A DNA stretch of 64,000 nt from Singulisphaera sp. GP187 (GTDB lineage: Bacteria > Planctomycetota > Planctomycetia > Isosphaerales > Isosphaeraceae). The DNA is taken from contig NZ_FSRB01000001.1 of NCBI RefSeq assembly GCF_900129635.1, forward strand, positions 434,001 to 498,000, read 5' to 3'. Each line of letters begins with the position of its first letter. Position 1 is the first letter of the stretch. The notes beneath the pieces are model-generated. The model saw nothing but the letters and a program-made list of their open reading frames with translations, had not been told where the DNA came from and ran no database searches. Both the position numbers and the translations under genes were made by a program. This document shows positions 62,088 to 64,000 of the stretch, piece by piece.

Positions 62088-64000
62088 GTGCGACGCCCCC
62101 GATCACCGAGCCCGTTCTCCCCGGCCCTGTCACTGACCCTCGCTCCGAGCCGGCGATCATCGAGCGTGAGCGCGAGACGCTGCAAGAGCTGCTCCGACTC
62201 ATTTCTGAGCGGGCTTCGGCGGAGACGTCGGTGACGTCTCGTTATGCGTCGACCGCCACGGCCGCCGAGCAGGGTTATCAGACCTCGAAACAGGATCAGG
62301 CCGATCGGTATACGACGCGGACGGTAGAGGATCGCAAGCTTGACGAAGAGCGGCGCCGGGCGATCGTCGATGCCGCTGTCACGGGAGAGAACGAGGCGAA
62401 GTCCGAGTTCGCCAAGTCGAGCCGACGGATCGCCGCGGACTACGAAGGCTCTCGCGAACGGGCCAAGCAGGTCGCTCACCGCGGCAAGGCCGAAGCGGCC
62501 GCCGCGTACGATAAGGGGGAACGCGAGTCGCTGGCCAAGTACACCGAGGCGATCCGGCCGATCGACCAGGCGATGAAGCGGCTCGAGTCGATGCGCGAGC
62601 GACTCGGGGTCGTGTTCGAGCACTATCGCAAGTTCGGTCTGGCCGAACCGCCGACGACGTCGTCCCGGCAACGTTACGATTTTGAAGATCCGACCGGCCC
62701 GCTCTTCGATGGCCTGACGAGGGTCGAGCCCGACCTGGCACTGCTGGAAGCCCTCTATCTCCCGAGGATGCTCAAGGGAAATCGTTATCTCTGGATGTAC
62801 TTGGTTTTGTTCCTGATCCTGATCGTTCCGGCGGCGAAGCTTTCGGATCCGGCGACGGGGTTTGGGGTGGCCGTCGTGAGCGCGGCAGTGATCGGGTATT
62901 TACTTCGCGGCCGGATCTATGCGCTGGCATGGCAGCAAGTCAGCCGTCTCTACTACCCGGTTTTCCAGTCGTTGGTTGACACCGAGGCGATGGCCAACCA
63001 CTTCCGATCGCTGGCCGCCGAGCGGCTCAAATCCGACCGCGCTCAGACCACCGTGCGACGACAGAATGACCTGCAACAGGTGAAGCTCGCCGAAGCGAAG
63101 TCGATCGCCGAAGGCGAAACGATGCGTGATGATCGGCTGCGGCGGATCAACGAGGTCTTTGCGCAGCGGATGGTCGAAATCCAGACGACCCAGCAAACCG
63201 ACATGCGCGCGGCGATCGCCTCGTACGAGCGCCGCCAGGTCGACGTTCGGACTTCGTACGAGGCGAACACCCAGAAGCTCGACGAGAAATTTGCCGACCT
63301 CAAGGCCAAGATCAAGGTTCAGCACGAAACCGCCTGGAACGAACTGGCCAAGCGCTGGCGCACCGGGGTCGAGCAGGTGGTTTCGACCCTGGACGAGATT
63401 AACCGCGAGGTCGACGGGTACGGGCCGCGGTGGGATGACCCCGCCTGGAGCGACCACCCCACGCCGCGCCTGGTCCCGCCGGTGGTTCGGATCGGCGACG
63501 TCCGGGTCGAGCTCGAGGGAATCCCGAACGGGATTGCCGCCGACCCCCGGTTGATGGACGGGATTCCTCGAGGCTTCACGATCCCCGCGCTCCTGCCATT
63601 CCCGAGCCAGATGAACCTCCTGGTGGACGCTCCCGGAGCGGGCAAGGGGAGGGCGACCGAGGTCCTCCAGGCGGCGATGTTGAGGCTGTTGACGAGCCTT
63701 CCTCCCGGCCAGGTTCGCTTCACGATCGTCGATCCGATCGGGATTGGCCGTGGCTTTGGTGCGTTCATGCACCTGGCCGACTTCGATGAGGCGCTGGTCA
63801 CCAGCCAGGTCTGGACCGAGCCTCGGCAGATCGAGGAGCGGCTGGCCGACCTCTCTGCGCACATGGAGAAAGTGACCCAGAAATACTTGCGCAATGAATA
63901 TGCAACGATCGAAGAATACAACGCCGTTGCGGAGGAAGTCGCGGAACCCTACCGCGTCCTGGTCGTCGCCGACTTTCCGGCCGGTTTCGACGACAAGTCC
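62084..64000 (+). CDS. FtsK/SpoIIIE/EssC-like membrane ATPase, N-terminal 639 residues
   Basis: The frame from GTG 62084 is open to the window end (639 codons) and continues beyond. A cytoplasmic coiled coil (about 25-200; RERETLQELLRLISER and later Ala/Glu-rich stretches) precedes two membrane helices at about 235-277 (MYLVLFLILIVPAAKL and VVSAAVIGYLLRG). A second coiled coil (about 310-430) follows. From about residue 460 an FtsK/EssC-type ATPase domain begins. The Walker A region, LLVDAPGAGKGRATEVLQ with Lys521, ends GKGR instead of GK(S/T), so this first ATPase domain may be altered. Later segments include FTIVDPIGIGRGF and KYLRNEYATIEEYN. A second, canonical ATPase domain may lie beyond the window. 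Confidence 0.85.
   Translation, partial: MSATPPITEPVLPGPVTDPRSEPAIIERERETLQELLRLISERASAETSVTSRYASTATAAEQGYQTSKQDQADRYTTRTVEDRKLDEERRRAIVDAAVTGENEAKSEFAKSSRRIAADYEGSRERAKQVAHRGKAEAAAAYDKGERESLAKYTEAIRPIDQAMKRLESMRERLGVVFEHYRKFGLAEPPTTSSRQRYDFEDPTGPLFDGLTRVEPDLALLEALYLPRMLKGNRYLWMYLVLFLILIVPAAKLSDPATGFGVAVVSAAVIGYLLRGRIYALAWQQVSRLYYPVFQSLVDTEAMANHFRSLAAERLKSDRAQTTVRRQNDLQQVKLAEAKSIAEGETMRDDRLRRINEVFAQRMVEIQTTQQTDMRAAIASYERRQVDVRTSYEANTQKLDEKFADLKAKIKVQHETAWNELAKRWRTGVEQVVSTLDEINREVDGYGPRWDDPAWSDHPTPRLVPPVVRIGDVRVELEGIPNGIAADPRLMDGIPRGFTIPALLPFPSQMNLLVDAPGAGKGRATEVLQAAMLRLLTSLPPGQVRFTIVDPIGIGRGFGAFMHLADFDEALVTSQVWTEPRQIEERLADLSAHMEKVTQKYLRNEYATIEEYNAVAEEVAEPYRVLVVADFPAGFDDKS

Overview
The window looks like the chromosome of a planctomycete, probably near the Isosphaeraceae. 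This is inferred from gene content, not from a marker gene. It has high GC, two DUF1501 proteins with twin-arginine-like leaders, a DUF1549/DUF1553 protein with a CxxCH motif, two secreted sulfatases, two DUF1080 proteins, a membrane-tethered ECF sigma factor, a formaldehyde-activating-enzyme homologue and many palindromic repeats. Genes sit singly or in short operons, on both strands.

Layout. 0-4 kb: the tail of an unknown gene, an ADP-ribosylglycohydrolase, a HAD phosphatase, a small secreted protein and a FabZ-like dehydratase. 4-9 kb: a CzcA/CusA-type RND pump and its adaptor, overlapping by ATGA. 9-11.6 kb: an ABC exporter pair. 11.6-13.7 kb: a group II intron with its maturase, sitting inside a palindromic repeat. 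13.8-25.6 kb: mostly minus-strand genes: NERD protein, HtrA-like protease, zinc-ribbon membrane protein, DUF1501, sulfatase, sigma-HlyD fusion, DUF1080, NHL protein and a methyltransferase-like protein. 25.9-35.5 kb: secreted planctomycete proteins, including a serine-hydrolase-like gene whose leader was split by a small inverted-repeat element, a DUF1501/DUF1549 operon and a cytochrome c-copper monooxygenase-EF-hand protein. 35.8-42 kb: a WxW-rich secreted protein, an M48 protease, a P1 peptidase, a bS21-like protein, a Fae homologue and a small hypothetical protein. 42-47 kb: an arsenic cluster (arsM, secreted ArsC-like, arsR) divergent from a CydAB-type oxidase. 47-61 kb: DUF1080, a methyltransferase, a thioredoxin-like protein, YqgE/AlgH, a 1659-residue helicase-nuclease, a sulfatase and a GH32 fructan hydrolase. 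61-64 kb: a cassette of a coiled-coil protein, a short WXG100-like protein and a large FtsK/EssC-like ATPase that runs off the window.

Main points. (1) The group II intron can be delimited to the base: an intact paralogue of its host repeat at 27973-28083 serves as the empty site, and a bulged branch-point A is visible. (2) That paralogue lies in a 210-bp insert flanked by an 8-bp direct repeat inside a signal-peptide coding region; removing it restores a better leader in frame. (3) The 61.1-64.0 kb cassette is the best candidate for an undescribed system, possibly a distant type VII-secretion-like or FtsK-type machine. (4) Other oddities are a sigma factor fused to a HlyD-like envelope domain, a stray bS21-like gene, a Fae homologue that appears to lack the usual catalytic His, and several non-autonomous inverted-repeat families, one carrying a GxxExxY gene remnant.
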